Positions 25,091-33,257 of a stretch of DNA of 64,000 nt are shown here, piece after piece. This stretch comes from JBNGOQ01 sp050589645 (lineage in GTDB: Bacteria > Bacteroidota > Bacteroidia > Flavobacteriales > Flavobacteriaceae), in NCBI RefSeq assembly GCF_050589645.1, contig NZ_JBNGOQ010000002.1, positions 868,001 to 932,000 of the forward strand, in the 5' to 3' direction. A model generated the notes under the pieces. That model searched no databases. It worked only from the letters and a program-made list of their open reading frames with translations, and was not told the origin of the DNA. Each line of letters opens with the position of its first letter. Positions within the stretch are counted from its first letter, which is position 1. The position numbers and the translations under genes were made by a program.

Positions 25091-26521
25091 ATGAGAAAAA
25101 ACATGCTCTTAGGACTATTATTGCTCGCTGCAGCGATAGTATCCGGTCAAAAAATGAACAGCAACAAGAAGGCGGCTATCGCCTCAGTGGAAAAACACAA
25201 GGAAGCGCTAATACAAATAAGCGATTCCATTTGGGCTTTGGCGGAAACCGCTTTTGAGGAAGACCAATCCTCAAAAATTCTGGCGGACTATGCCGAGAAA
25301 AACGGTTTTACGGTGCAACGAGGTGTTGCAGGTATGCCAACGGCCTTTGTGGCCACTTACGGTTCGGGGTCTCCGGTAATAAGCGTTTTAGGTGAGTTTG
25401 ACGCGCTCCCTGGTATTTCCCAAAAGGCAAAACCCACCAAGGAAGCCCTCAATGAAGGGGCCGCAGGACATGGGTGCGGACATAATTTATTTGGCGCAGG
25501 AAGCTTGGGAGCGGCCATCGCGGCCAAAGAACTCATTGAGCAGGGCAAGTTAAAAGGCACGATTAAGTTTTTTGGGACGCCATCGGAGGAAAAATTCTTT
25601 GGAAAAATTTGGATGGTACGCGAAGGGCTTTGGGACGGAGTAGATGTTAACCTCAGTTGGCACCCCAGTGCTTCCACCAGGGCAGATGTACAAAGCTCGC
25701 TGGCATTGGTCGATTTTAAGGTCGAATTTTTTGGCCAGGCGGCACATGCCTCCGCAGACCCCTGGAACGGGCGCAGCGCATCAGATGCGCTTGAGTTGTA
25801 CACCGCCGGCATTAATTACTATCGGGAGCACATTAAACCCACGGTACGGATACACTATCATATCCAGGACGGCGGTCAGGTCGTGAACGTGGTACCCGAT
25901 TATTCCAAGTTATGGGTGCGCGTGCGGGATACGAAAAGAAGCGGTATGCTCCCCGTTTACGAACGCGTACAAAAAATGGCAGAAGGGGCGGCTATTTTGG
26001 CCAATGTAGACTATAAAATTTCCCTGATTTCCGGCATTTACGAAGTTTTGGTGAATCGCGCCGGTGGTGAGGCCATGCAGAAGAACCTGGAGCTTTTAGG
26101 TCCCATCTCATACACCGATCAGGAAAGCGCCTTTGGTAAAAAAATACAGGAAGTAACGGGCAAACCCCAAGTGGGCATGGATGCCTCCATTATGCCCTTG
26201 GAAGAAACCAAGGAGCATCCTGGTGGAGGTTCAACAGATGTGGGTGATGTGAGCTGGAACGTTGCCAACATTAACCTGGGGGTCACCACCGCACCAAAAG
26301 ATACACCCTGGCATTCATGGGCTGTAGTGGCCTGCGGAGGGATGAGTATTGGCCATAAGGGCATGGTCTATGCAGCCAAGGCCATGGGAATGACCATGGT
26401 AGATCTTTTTGAAGATCCAAAATTGGTGGAAAAGATAAAGTCCGAATATCGGGAACGAAAAGGGGACGAGGTATATGAGGCCATTGTACCCGAAGGCCCC
26501 CCACCCATTGGAGGGAATTGA
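25091..26521 (+). CDS. Exported M20-family amidohydrolase (AbgB-like)
   Basis: 476 residues. Signal peptide (about 1-19, VSGQ), then an M20 di-metal peptidase catalytic domain with GEFDALPG (Asp ligand region), GHGCGHNLFG, TPSEEKFFG (the Glu pair) and HPSAS, and a lid/dimerisation domain after AAHASADPWNGRSA. The long form resembles p-aminobenzoyl-glutamate hydrolase subunit B and other amidohydrolases that cleave N-acyl amino acids. A signal peptide on this family implies periplasmic action. Starts 10 nt after the DUF1801 gene. Confidence 0.88.
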   Translation: MRKNMLLGLLLLAAAIVSGQKMNSNKKAAIASVEKHKEALIQISDSIWALAETAFEEDQSSKILADYAEKNGFTVQRGVAGMPTAFVATYGSGSPVISVLGEFDALPGISQKAKPTKEALNEGAAGHGCGHNLFGAGSLGAAIAAKELIEQGKLKGTIKFFGTPSEEKFFGKIWMVREGLWDGVDVNLSWHPSASTRADVQSSLALVDFKVEFFGQAAHASADPWNGRSASDALELYTAGINYYREHIKPTVRIHYHIQDGGQVVNVVPDYSKLWVRVRDTKRSGMLPVYERVQKMAEGAAILANVDYKISLISGIYEVLVNRAGGEAMQKNLELLGPISYTDQESAFGKKIQEVTGKPQVGMDASIMPLEETKEHPGGGSTDVGDVSWNVANINLGVTTAPKDTPWHSWAVVACGGMSIGHKGMVYAAKAMGMTMVDLFEDPKLVEKIKSEYRERKGDEVYEAIVPEGPPPIGGN

Positions 26522-26562
26522 TTTTTTATCCCTTTTAAATTTATGCAATCCCATCCGTGCAG

Positions 26563-27510
26563 ATGAAAACATACCTTTCTTATCTCCTATTGCTCTACGG
26601 GTTAGGGTGCATGGCGCAGGCCGAAGTTTTGGAAATCTCCTATGACAAGGCACTGATTCCTGAAGGCATAGCCGTAGATTCCAAACAGGGGAAATTATAC
26701 CTCAGTAGCATTCATAGGAGGAAAATTGTGGAAACCGACCTTGCATCGGGAAAAAGTATAGACTTTATTGGTTCCGGAGCGTATGGCTACAAACCGGGCA
26801 TAGGAATCACGGTAAAAGACCATCGCCTTTTTGCCTTGGGCAGCGAGAAGAAAAATGATAGCTGGAGCTCCATACTATTGGTGCTTGATCTGGAAGATGG
26901 CTCCCTACTCCACTCCTATAAACTCAACGAGGAGGGAAACCATTTGATGAACGATCTGGCCATAAGCCGTTCCGGGCAAATCTTTATCACGGATACCGAA
27001 AGGCACCGCGTTTATAAACTTGACTATCCGGACGGATCCTTGTCCGTTTTTCTCGATGATGCACAGATCCAGTATCCAAATGGAATCGCAATCTCCGAGG
27101 ACAATACCAAGCTCTTCGTGGATTCCTGGTCCCATGGAATACGTGTGGTGGATATAAAGACCGGTGAAATTCTCAACGGCAAGCACGAGGGTACCACCAA
27201 AATTGGGTTGGACGGTTTAAAGTACCATGCGGGCCATCTATATGCCATACGCAACGGAGGGGAAAAGGAAGCACATGGACTGATAAAAATACCCCTGTCA
27301 GAAAACGAGCAAACCGTTGGGGGCATCATCCCCCTTTTGGTAGGGCATGAAAAAATGAACCTCCCTACCACCCTGGCCATAGCCGAAGGGCATATCTATG
27401 TCCTGGCCAACAGTCAATTGGATAATCTGAATCAAGATACCTACACCGTTATTGATGAAGCTAAGCTTACCCCTACCTATATTTTAAAATATAAAATTGA
27501 ACAACCCTAA
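26563..27510 (+). CDS. Exported SMP-30/NHL-like beta-propeller protein
   Basis: 315 residues from ATG 26563 (an in-frame GTG at 26557 would add two residues). Signal peptide ends near CMAQA. The body shows propeller-blade repeats such as IPEGIAVDSKQGKLYLSS, DLAISRSGQIFITDT and YPNGIAISEDNTKLFVDSW, typical of the gluconolactonase/SMP-30 and strictosidine-synthase-like folds. It may be a lactonase or a binding protein; metal-ligand positions cannot be assigned by eye. Only 3 nt separate it from the next gene. Confidence 0.8.
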   Translation: MKTYLSYLLLLYGLGCMAQAEVLEISYDKALIPEGIAVDSKQGKLYLSSIHRRKIVETDLASGKSIDFIGSGAYGYKPGIGITVKDHRLFALGSEKKNDSWSSILLVLDLEDGSLLHSYKLNEEGNHLMNDLAISRSGQIFITDTERHRVYKLDYPDGSLSVFLDDAQIQYPNGIAISEDNTKLFVDSWSHGIRVVDIKTGEILNGKHEGTTKIGLDGLKYHAGHLYAIRNGGEKEAHGLIKIPLSENEQTVGGIIPLLVGHEKMNLPTTLAIAEGHIYVLANSQLDNLNQDTYTVIDEAKLTPTYILKYKIEQP

Positions 27511-27513
27511 GAC

Positions 27514-28089
27514 ATGACAGAGAAGGAAAAAATGTTGGCGGGCATGCACTACAATTCGCGGGATCCGGAATTATTGGCCATGTACCACAGGGCCCGTAGA
27601 CTACTGCAGACCTATAACAATCTGGACACTATGAACGGGGACGAAACCGTATCCTTGCTAAACCAGCTCTTGGGCCATAAAGGAGAGAATGTATGGATCA
27701 ATGCGCCTTTTTTCTGCGATTATGGGGAGCATATCTCCATAGGGGAAAATACCTTTATCAATACCAACTGTATTTTTTTGGACGATAACAAGATCTCCAT
27801 CGGGAAAAACGGCCTTATCGCACCCTTTGTGCAAATATACACGGCCGGACACCCCTTAAAGGCTTCGGAAAGAACCCTAGACCCCAAAAAGAACACCGGG
27901 AGCTATATCACCTACACGAAACCCGTTTCCATAGGGGACCATGTATGGATTGGAGGTAATACGATAATCATGCCCGGGGTCACCATCGGGGATAACGTAA
28001 CCATAGGAGCAGGTTCTGTTGTGACCAAGGATATTCCAGATAATGTTTTGGCCTATGGGAATCCCTGTAAGGTAATAAAATCGCTCTAG
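27514..28089 (+). CDS. Sugar O-acetyltransferase (maltose/galactoside acetyltransferase family)
   Basis: 191 residues, matching the family's usual length of about 185-200. The N-terminal helical cap EKMLAGMHYNSRDPELL (the mac domain) is followed by left-handed beta-helix hexapeptide repeats (ISIGENTFINTN, VSIGDHVWIGGN, VTIGDNVTIGAGS). The catalytic His is in YTAGHPL. It transfers acetyl from acetyl-CoA to a sugar hydroxyl in the cytoplasm. It starts 3 nt after the propeller gene. Confidence 0.92.
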   Translation: MTEKEKMLAGMHYNSRDPELLAMYHRARRLLQTYNNLDTMNGDETVSLLNQLLGHKGENVWINAPFFCDYGEHISIGENTFINTNCIFLDDNKISIGKNGLIAPFVQIYTAGHPLKASERTLDPKKNTGSYITYTKPVSIGDHVWIGGNTIIMPGVTIGDNVTIGAGSVVTKDIPDNVLAYGNPCKVIKSL

Positions 28090-28146
28090 TGGGGTGCATT
28101 ATGCATTTTATTCCTAATTTAGTTCAAACAACCAAGCATAACAAAC

Positions 28147-28725
28147 GTGATAAAAAATACCATATTATTTCTTTTCATACTCCTGATGGTCTCGTGTTCC
28201 GGAACAGGGAAAAACAAGGAGAAAAAAGAGCTTTTGGCCTCCGAGGATTTTAATACGGTTACCATCAAGGATCAATATAGCATAGCGCTTCCAAAATATA
28301 TGAAGGAGGCCAAAAACCTCAACAGGGATGCCTCGTTACAATATCAGAACATTTTTAAGGAAGTCTACTTCGTGGTCATAGACGAGCCTAAACAGGAATT
28401 GATGGAGGTTTTTAAGGAGTTGGATGAATGGGACGAGTCCAAATCCGTGGTCCAGAACTACAGGGATATACGCCTGCAATTTTTAAGCGAAAATGTGGCA
28501 ATCGAAGATCAAACCACGCCTAAAACCATGAAAATAAATGGTTTGGACGCAGAAATTTTGGAAATTGACGGCAAGGTAGCGCCAGATTACGAATTGGCAT
28601 ACACCTTAGGGTTTGTTGAGGGCAAGGATCATGTGTATATGATTACGGCCTGGACCTTAAAAGATAAAAAGGAAAAACTTAAGGAGACTTTTGAACAGGC
28701 TATAGCCTCCTTTGAACAATTGTAA
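28147..28725 (+). CDS. Putative lipoprotein, unknown function
   Basis: 192 residues starting at GTG 28147 (no better ATG exists). Signal peptide FLFILLMVSC gives lipidated Cys17, then a Lys/Gly linker and one domain of about 160 residues with features such as YSIALPKYMKEA, YFVVIDEPKQEL, LDAEILEIDGKV and YMITAW. The pattern of strands resembles PsbP-like stress proteins, but I cannot assign a family. The next gene starts 3 nt after its stop, so they are probably cotranscribed. Confidence 0.7.
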   Translation: MIKNTILFLFILLMVSCSGTGKNKEKKELLASEDFNTVTIKDQYSIALPKYMKEAKNLNRDASLQYQNIFKEVYFVVIDEPKQELMEVFKELDEWDESKSVVQNYRDIRLQFLSENVAIEDQTTPKTMKINGLDAEILEIDGKVAPDYELAYTLGFVEGKDHVYMITAWTLKDKKEKLKETFEQAIASFEQL

Positions 28726-28728
28726 AAA

Positions 28729-29646
28729 ATGAAGCACGTTTATTTTCCGTTGCTCTTTGCATTGAATATCATGACTGCACAAAACCCCACCCTGACTTCG
28801 AAGTTGGAAGTATACGACCTTACCACGGATAATCGGGAGACCATTTACCTTGAAGAAGGCCATTTTGAAGCGCCCAATTGGAGCTTGGACGGCAAATTTC
28901 TGATCGTAAACAGTGAGGGCAAGCTTTACAAAATTGAACCCGGTGTCCCCGGAAAACACTTAATCCCTACCGGATTTGCCGACCGTTGCAATAACGACCA
29001 TGGCATTTCACCGGATGGAAAGACCCTGGTTATCAGCAATAATGATGTGTTGGACAAACCAGAGCACAAAAAAAATTCTGGCACCTCCAGAATCTATACC
29101 CTGCCCATAAACGGTGGAACCCCTCAATTGATTACACCCAATTATCCTTCCTACTGGCATGGATGGTCGCCCGATGGCGAGACCTTGGCCTATGTGGCAG
29201 AACGTGGAGGACAGTTCAATATTTATACCATCCCGGTACAGGGCGGGGCAGAAACCCAGCTTACCCATTCACCAGGCCTGGACGACGGACCCGACTATTC
29301 GCCCGATGGGAAGTATATCTATTACAATTCCTTTGCATCGGGACGTATGGAGATCTGGAGGATGCTGGCCGATGGAAGTGCGGCCAAGCAATTGACCGAT
29401 GACCCCTACTCCAATTGGTTTCCGCATCCCTCACCAGATGGGCGCTACGTAGTGTATATTGCCTATTTACAGGATCAGGGCGAGCAACACCCACCGATGA
29501 AGGAGGTGGCTTTGCGACTTTTGGACCTTACCGATATGAGCAGCAAGGTCCTCTGTACTTTTACAGGAGGCCAAGGTACTATTAACGTCCCATCATGGTC
29601 GCCAGATGGTAAACAGTTTGCATTTGTTTCCTATGAACAAAACTGA
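28729..29646 (+). CDS. Exported TolB-like WD40/PD40 propeller protein
   Basis: 305 residues with a short signal peptide (about 1-17, MTAQ). The body carries PD40 motifs: WSLDGKFL, ISPDGKTLV, WSPDGETLAY, YSPDGKYIYY, PSPDGRYVVY, WSPDGKQFAF, i.e. about six blades of a TolB-type propeller. No catalytic domain follows, unlike the S9 peptidases that share this propeller. It probably binds protein or glycan in the periplasm. Confidence 0.85.
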   Translation: MKHVYFPLLFALNIMTAQNPTLTSKLEVYDLTTDNRETIYLEEGHFEAPNWSLDGKFLIVNSEGKLYKIEPGVPGKHLIPTGFADRCNNDHGISPDGKTLVISNNDVLDKPEHKKNSGTSRIYTLPINGGTPQLITPNYPSYWHGWSPDGETLAYVAERGGQFNIYTIPVQGGAETQLTHSPGLDDGPDYSPDGKYIYYNSFASGRMEIWRMLADGSAAKQLTDDPYSNWFPHPSPDGRYVVYIAYLQDQGEQHPPMKEVALRLLDLTDMSSKVLCTFTGGQGTINVPSWSPDGKQFAFVSYEQN

Positions 29647-29722
29647 ACCCGTGCCTAGGAACGCTTAAAATATGGGTCCCGTTGCGGTAATCCTGCTCAG
29701 AAGACTATAAAAACCACTTGTA

Positions 29723-30166
29723 ATGAAATATACCTTTTTGCTATTATTTTTTGCCCTTTGTACCACCACTCAAGGTCAAAGTTTTGATTTTCAATTTGAC
29801 CACCAGGCTATTGTGGTCACGGACGTGGATAAAAGTGCTGAATTCTACGGCGGCATTCTGAAATTAAAGGAAATACCCCACCCCGAACGGAAGGACGGTT
29901 TCCGTTGGTTTTTGGTACATGGTAATTCCCAGATCCATTTGATCGAAAAGGACAGTATTGTGTTCAACAAGGATAAATCCATTCATCTTTGTTTGGCTAC
30001 GCAGAATCTGGAGGGATTTATTGCCCACTTAAAGGAAAATGGCGTGGCGTACTGGGACTGGCCGGGAAATAGGGACACCATTACCAATCGGGTAGACGGG
30101 GTAAAACAAATCTACATACAAGATCCCGATGGTTATTGGATCGAAATCAACACGGCTGAACACTAG
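29723..30166 (+). CDS. Exported VOC/glyoxalase family protein
   Basis: 147 residues: signal peptide (about 1-18, TTQGQ) followed by one VOC module pair. HQAIVVTDVDKSAEFY begins the first beta-alpha-beta-beta-beta unit and QIYIQDPDGYWIEI closes the second, the latter containing the family's Glu metal ligand; the His in DHQAI is the matching first ligand. A signal peptide on a VOC protein is unusual and places it in the periplasm. Its stop lies 12 nt from the convergent Omp85 gene. Confidence 0.85.
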   Translation: MKYTFLLLFFALCTTTQGQSFDFQFDHQAIVVTDVDKSAEFYGGILKLKEIPHPERKDGFRWFLVHGNSQIHLIEKDSIVFNKDKSIHLCLATQNLEGFIAHLKENGVAYWDWPGNRDTITNRVDGVKQIYIQDPDGYWIEINTAEH

Positions 30167-30178
30167 GCCCATATCCCA

Positions 30179-31474
30179 TCAAAAATATTGCCCAATCCCG
30201 AATACGATACCATTGGTGGCATTTTTGGTAAGTCCAAAACCATAGTCCAGGCGGAATACGGCATTGAATATTCTTTTATGGATAAAACGAATGCCAACGC
30301 CCGGATAGACCCTTGCCGTGCTGCCGTCGAATAGTTCGGAAAAGTCCCCGCCAGGGTTTCTCCAGCTCCCCGCATCGACAAATGCATTGCCTTGGAGCAC
30401 AAACCAATTGCGTTCGTAAAAGGTATGGCGGTATTCCGTATTGAGGACTATGGCCGCCGTGCCGCGATCCACCGTATTGCCCACGCCCCTAATGTTCAAT
30501 TGGTTGTCCAGGGTGAAGGGCGCGAATGGGGAATCCTCATTCCCGAAGGCCGCCGCTACACGTAATCTGCTGGCCCAATTGCCCCTGGACCTTATTTTTT
30601 TATAGTAAATTAAATCGTTTCGCAAGGACAAAAAATCATCGAGGAAAATGGATGCCTGATCACTCCCATTGACGAATTGGATGTATTGCCCCGTGAATTC
30701 ACTAGTAATCCCATCAAAATATTGATAATCAATGTCCAGGTCCACATACCTATATACCCCTTGATAGGCCACCTTGTTCGCCTCCAGGAAAAAAGGTGTA
30801 TCCGGTAGGATATTCTCGTCCTCACCAATAAAGTCATAGGATTCCTTTATTAGACTCAGGCCCAGTTCCGCCTCATGGTGAAAATCGAAGGAGAACAGCA
30901 ATTTTCCCTCAATTGATCTGCTATTAAACCGATAATCCTTGGTTCCCGCATCAAAAAAAACCGGTTCTTGTGTGGTTAGGTCCTGGTAGGCAAAGCCGAC
31001 CCCCACCTTGTCACTAAATAAGAAGGGATGTTCCCAAAAAAATCCGTAGGAGTCAAATACATCGCGCTCGTAGAAACCGCCTAGGAGTTGATTGTTCCCC
31101 AATAGGTTGAACTCGAACACAGAAACCCTAAAAGCGAAGTCCCCATTATTGGCCGTGGCTATACGTAGGCCCGGAATAATAGTGAAATTTTCCACCACCG
31201 TATAAGTAAGTACATAGCCCTCCTGTTCTTGCTCCAAATCGTAAGAAGCACTGGCTATCCCCGGAAGGCGTTTTAGGCGTTCCACATCCGTGACCACCTT
31301 TAGTGAATCATAGACCGAATTGGGCTTTACCTTGATGAGTCGCCTTAAGAAGTTTTCCTTGGTACGCTTTAGGCCTTCTATTTGTATTTCCTGAATCTTT
31401 TGTCTTTCCGCCGGTTCCTGCGAAAACATACCGTTGGCCCATAAGATCATAATCACAAGTAATTTTCTTCCCAT
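30179..31474 (-). CDS. Small BamA/TamA-type outer membrane barrel with one POTRA domain
   Basis: 431 residues: signal peptide (about 1-18), one POTRA domain (about 25-95, IQEIQIEGLKRTKENFLRR), and a beta-barrel from about 105 to the end with alternating aromatic strands. The barrel has the Omp85 loop-6 type motif in IRGVGN and a terminal aromatic GIGQYF, the recognition signal for BAM. BamA has five POTRA domains; a single one points to a more specialised Omp85 family member for protein or lipid export. Confidence 0.82.
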   Translation of the reverse strand: MGRKLLVIMILWANGMFSQEPAERQKIQEIQIEGLKRTKENFLRRLIKVKPNSVYDSLKVVTDVERLKRLPGIASASYDLEQEQEGYVLTYTVVENFTIIPGLRIATANNGDFAFRVSVFEFNLLGNNQLLGGFYERDVFDSYGFFWEHPFLFSDKVGVGFAYQDLTTQEPVFFDAGTKDYRFNSRSIEGKLLFSFDFHHEAELGLSLIKESYDFIGEDENILPDTPFFLEANKVAYQGVYRYVDLDIDYQYFDGITSEFTGQYIQFVNGSDQASIFLDDFLSLRNDLIYYKKIRSRGNWASRLRVAAAFGNEDSPFAPFTLDNQLNIRGVGNTVDRGTAAIVLNTEYRHTFYERNWFVLQGNAFVDAGSWRNPGGDFSELFDGSTARVYPGVGIRFIHKRIFNAVFRLDYGFGLTKNATNGIVFGIGQYF

Positions 31475-31626
31475 AACAACGCTTTAGCTTCCCTATTAGG
31501 ACGTCTTCCTATGGTATTCCATACAGCGCTTTAACAATTTTTAATAGAACCATATCCCAAAAACCAAGCTTCCAGTAGCGATTCACCACTTTATACCGTA
31601 TTTTTATACGTATAGATATATAAACC

Positions 31627-32625
31627 ATGAGCAACGTAATAAAGCGTGTATTTCCTTTGGGATTCCCTTGGGACACCCAGGATCCCTTTTTGTTTTCGGT
31701 ATATCATTTGGACCATTACCCCAAGGGCACTGAAGCCATGGAGCCGGCCACTTCCCTTGAGGGAAGGAATTTGGGCAATGATTTTACGATCAAAGATGGC
31801 TGGCGTATGTACCATGGACTAACGATTCCGGGTTTTCCCTCACACCCTCATCGCGGATTTGAGACCGTGACCATAGTTAACAAAGGCTTTTGTGATCATT
31901 CGGATTCCTTGGGAGCGGCCGGTAGGTTTGGCGAGGGGGATGTGCAATGGATGACCGCGGGAAGGGGCGTTCAGCATTCGGAAATGTTTCCCCTCTTAAA
32001 AACGGAAGAGGAAAACCCGCTGGAGCTCTTCCAGATCTGGCTGAATCTCCCCAAGGAGAACAAATTTGTAGACCCTCATTTTGCTATGCTCTGGAGCGAG
32101 GATATCCCGGTGGTAAAGTCGGCCACTGCACTGGTAAAAGTTATCGCAGGAAAATACGAGGGCGTAGCGGCTCCGGCGCCAGCCCCAAACAGTTGGGCGG
32201 CCGACCCCAAAAACGAGGTGGCCATATGGAACATCCATGTAGATGCGGGTGCTTCCTTTACCTTGCCCCCCTCAGAGAGCGAAGTAAACCGTACCCTGTA
32301 TTTTTATGAGGGTGAAGGCATAAACATTGACGGAAAAAAGGTCGGGCCCAACAACGGCATCGCACTGCATTCGCAAGAAGCAGTCACTCTAGTGAATGGA
32401 ACTTCCAGCGCACATTTTCTACTGTTACAGGGAAAACCGATCAACGAGCCCGTGGCTAAATATGGACCCTTTGTAATGAACACCGATATGGAAATACAAC
32501 AAGCCATGCAGGAGTATCAACTGACGCAGTTTGGCGGCTGGCCGTGGCCTTATAACGATAATGTGCATCCCAGGGAGAAGGGACGGTTTGCCAAATATCC
32601 GGATGGTTCCTTAGAGGAGAAATAA
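31627..32625 (+). CDS. Pirin family protein
   Basis: 332 residues with two cupin domains. The N-terminal metal-binding cupin has HPHRGFET (two His), a third in GVQHSEMF and the conserved QIWLNLPKENK; the C-terminal cupin is degenerate (KPINEPVAKYGPFVMNT). Bacterial pirins bind Fe and some act as quercetinases or regulators of central metabolism. The start at 31627 is the first ATG of the conserved N-terminus. Single gene. Confidence 0.9.
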   Translation: MSNVIKRVFPLGFPWDTQDPFLFSVYHLDHYPKGTEAMEPATSLEGRNLGNDFTIKDGWRMYHGLTIPGFPSHPHRGFETVTIVNKGFCDHSDSLGAAGRFGEGDVQWMTAGRGVQHSEMFPLLKTEEENPLELFQIWLNLPKENKFVDPHFAMLWSEDIPVVKSATALVKVIAGKYEGVAAPAPAPNSWAADPKNEVAIWNIHVDAGASFTLPPSESEVNRTLYFYEGEGINIDGKKVGPNNGIALHSQEAVTLVNGTSSAHFLLLQGKPINEPVAKYGPFVMNTDMEIQQAMQEYQLTQFGGWPWPYNDNVHPREKGRFAKYPDGSLEEK

Positions 32626-32647
32626 GTATCCCTGCCTTCAGGGTATC

Positions 32648-32971
32648 CTAGGCCACCGAATAACCCGGTGCTAATATACCCACTGCCCGCTCAGGATGTC
32701 TTTTAAGGAAGGCCGCTACAAAAGGACAAAGCGGAGCCATTTTTAATTGGGTCTCCGTGATGAAATCCAAGGTTTTGGAGATCAGGGCACTGCCCACACC
32801 TTTTCCCTCCCACTGTGGGGGAACTTCGGTATGGGTAAGGTAAATGATGCCCTGTTTGGAAATCATATAGTCAATAAAGGCAGTATCTCCGTCATGTTTA
32901 AGTTCAAATCTCTTTTTTGCATCCGTATCGTTGTTGATCAACTCCTGTTCTTTCCAAGGTGTACTATCCAT
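32648..32971 (-). CDS. YjdJ-type GNAT acetyltransferase
   Basis: 107 residues, the size of minimal GNAT proteins related to YjdJ and NATD1. The acetyl-CoA loop reads PPQWEGKGVGSALISKTLDF (about 51-70); the C-terminal part has the PLCPFVAAFLKRHPE motif typical of this subgroup. The acceptor is unknown; such small GNATs may acetylate small molecules or protein N-termini. It starts 2 nt after the UBP zinc-finger gene, as last gene of a four-gene operon. Confidence 0.85.
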   Translation of the reverse strand: MDSTPWKEQELINNDTDAKKRFELKHDGDTAFIDYMISKQGIIYLTHTEVPPQWEGKGVGSALISKTLDFITETQLKMAPLCPFVAAFLKRHPERAVGILAPGYSVA

Positions 32972-32973
32972 GC

Positions 32974-33255
32974 TTAAAATTTTAAAAAGGTTCTATCTTG
33001 ATAGCACCAGGCCCAATTTTCATTGGGTTCGGCCGAGGTAATTACGGCATGCCCATGGTCCTGGAAGTGTTTGCTCGCGTGCTTGTTGGGTGACGAATCG
33101 CAACAAAGCGTAACCCCACAAGCCTGACACGTTCGCAGATGAACCCAGGAGTCTCCGATTTGCACACAGGTTTCACATTCATAGGCCTTGGCCATTTTTT
33201 TGGTATCGGGATCAAACGCTTCCAAGTGTTCGCACTTTGCTCTTTTCGTTGCCAT
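32974..33255 (-). CDS. UBP-type zinc finger protein
   Basis: 93 residues, almost entirely a ZnF-UBP domain: CEHL near the start, then CETC, CQACG, CCDSS and His residues in HASKHFQDHGHAVI, ending with a Trp-rich strand ENWAWCYQD. In eukaryotes this domain binds the free Gly-Gly end of ubiquitin; bacterial stand-alone copies are known but their ligand is unclear. Both flanking genes are 2 nt away, so it is firmly in the operon of the kinase and the receiver-flavoprotein. Confidence 0.88.
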   Translation of the reverse strand: MATKRAKCEHLEAFDPDTKKMAKAYECETCVQIGDSWVHLRTCQACGVTLCCDSSPNKHASKHFQDHGHAVITSAEPNENWAWCYQDRTFLKF

Positions 33256-33257
33256 AG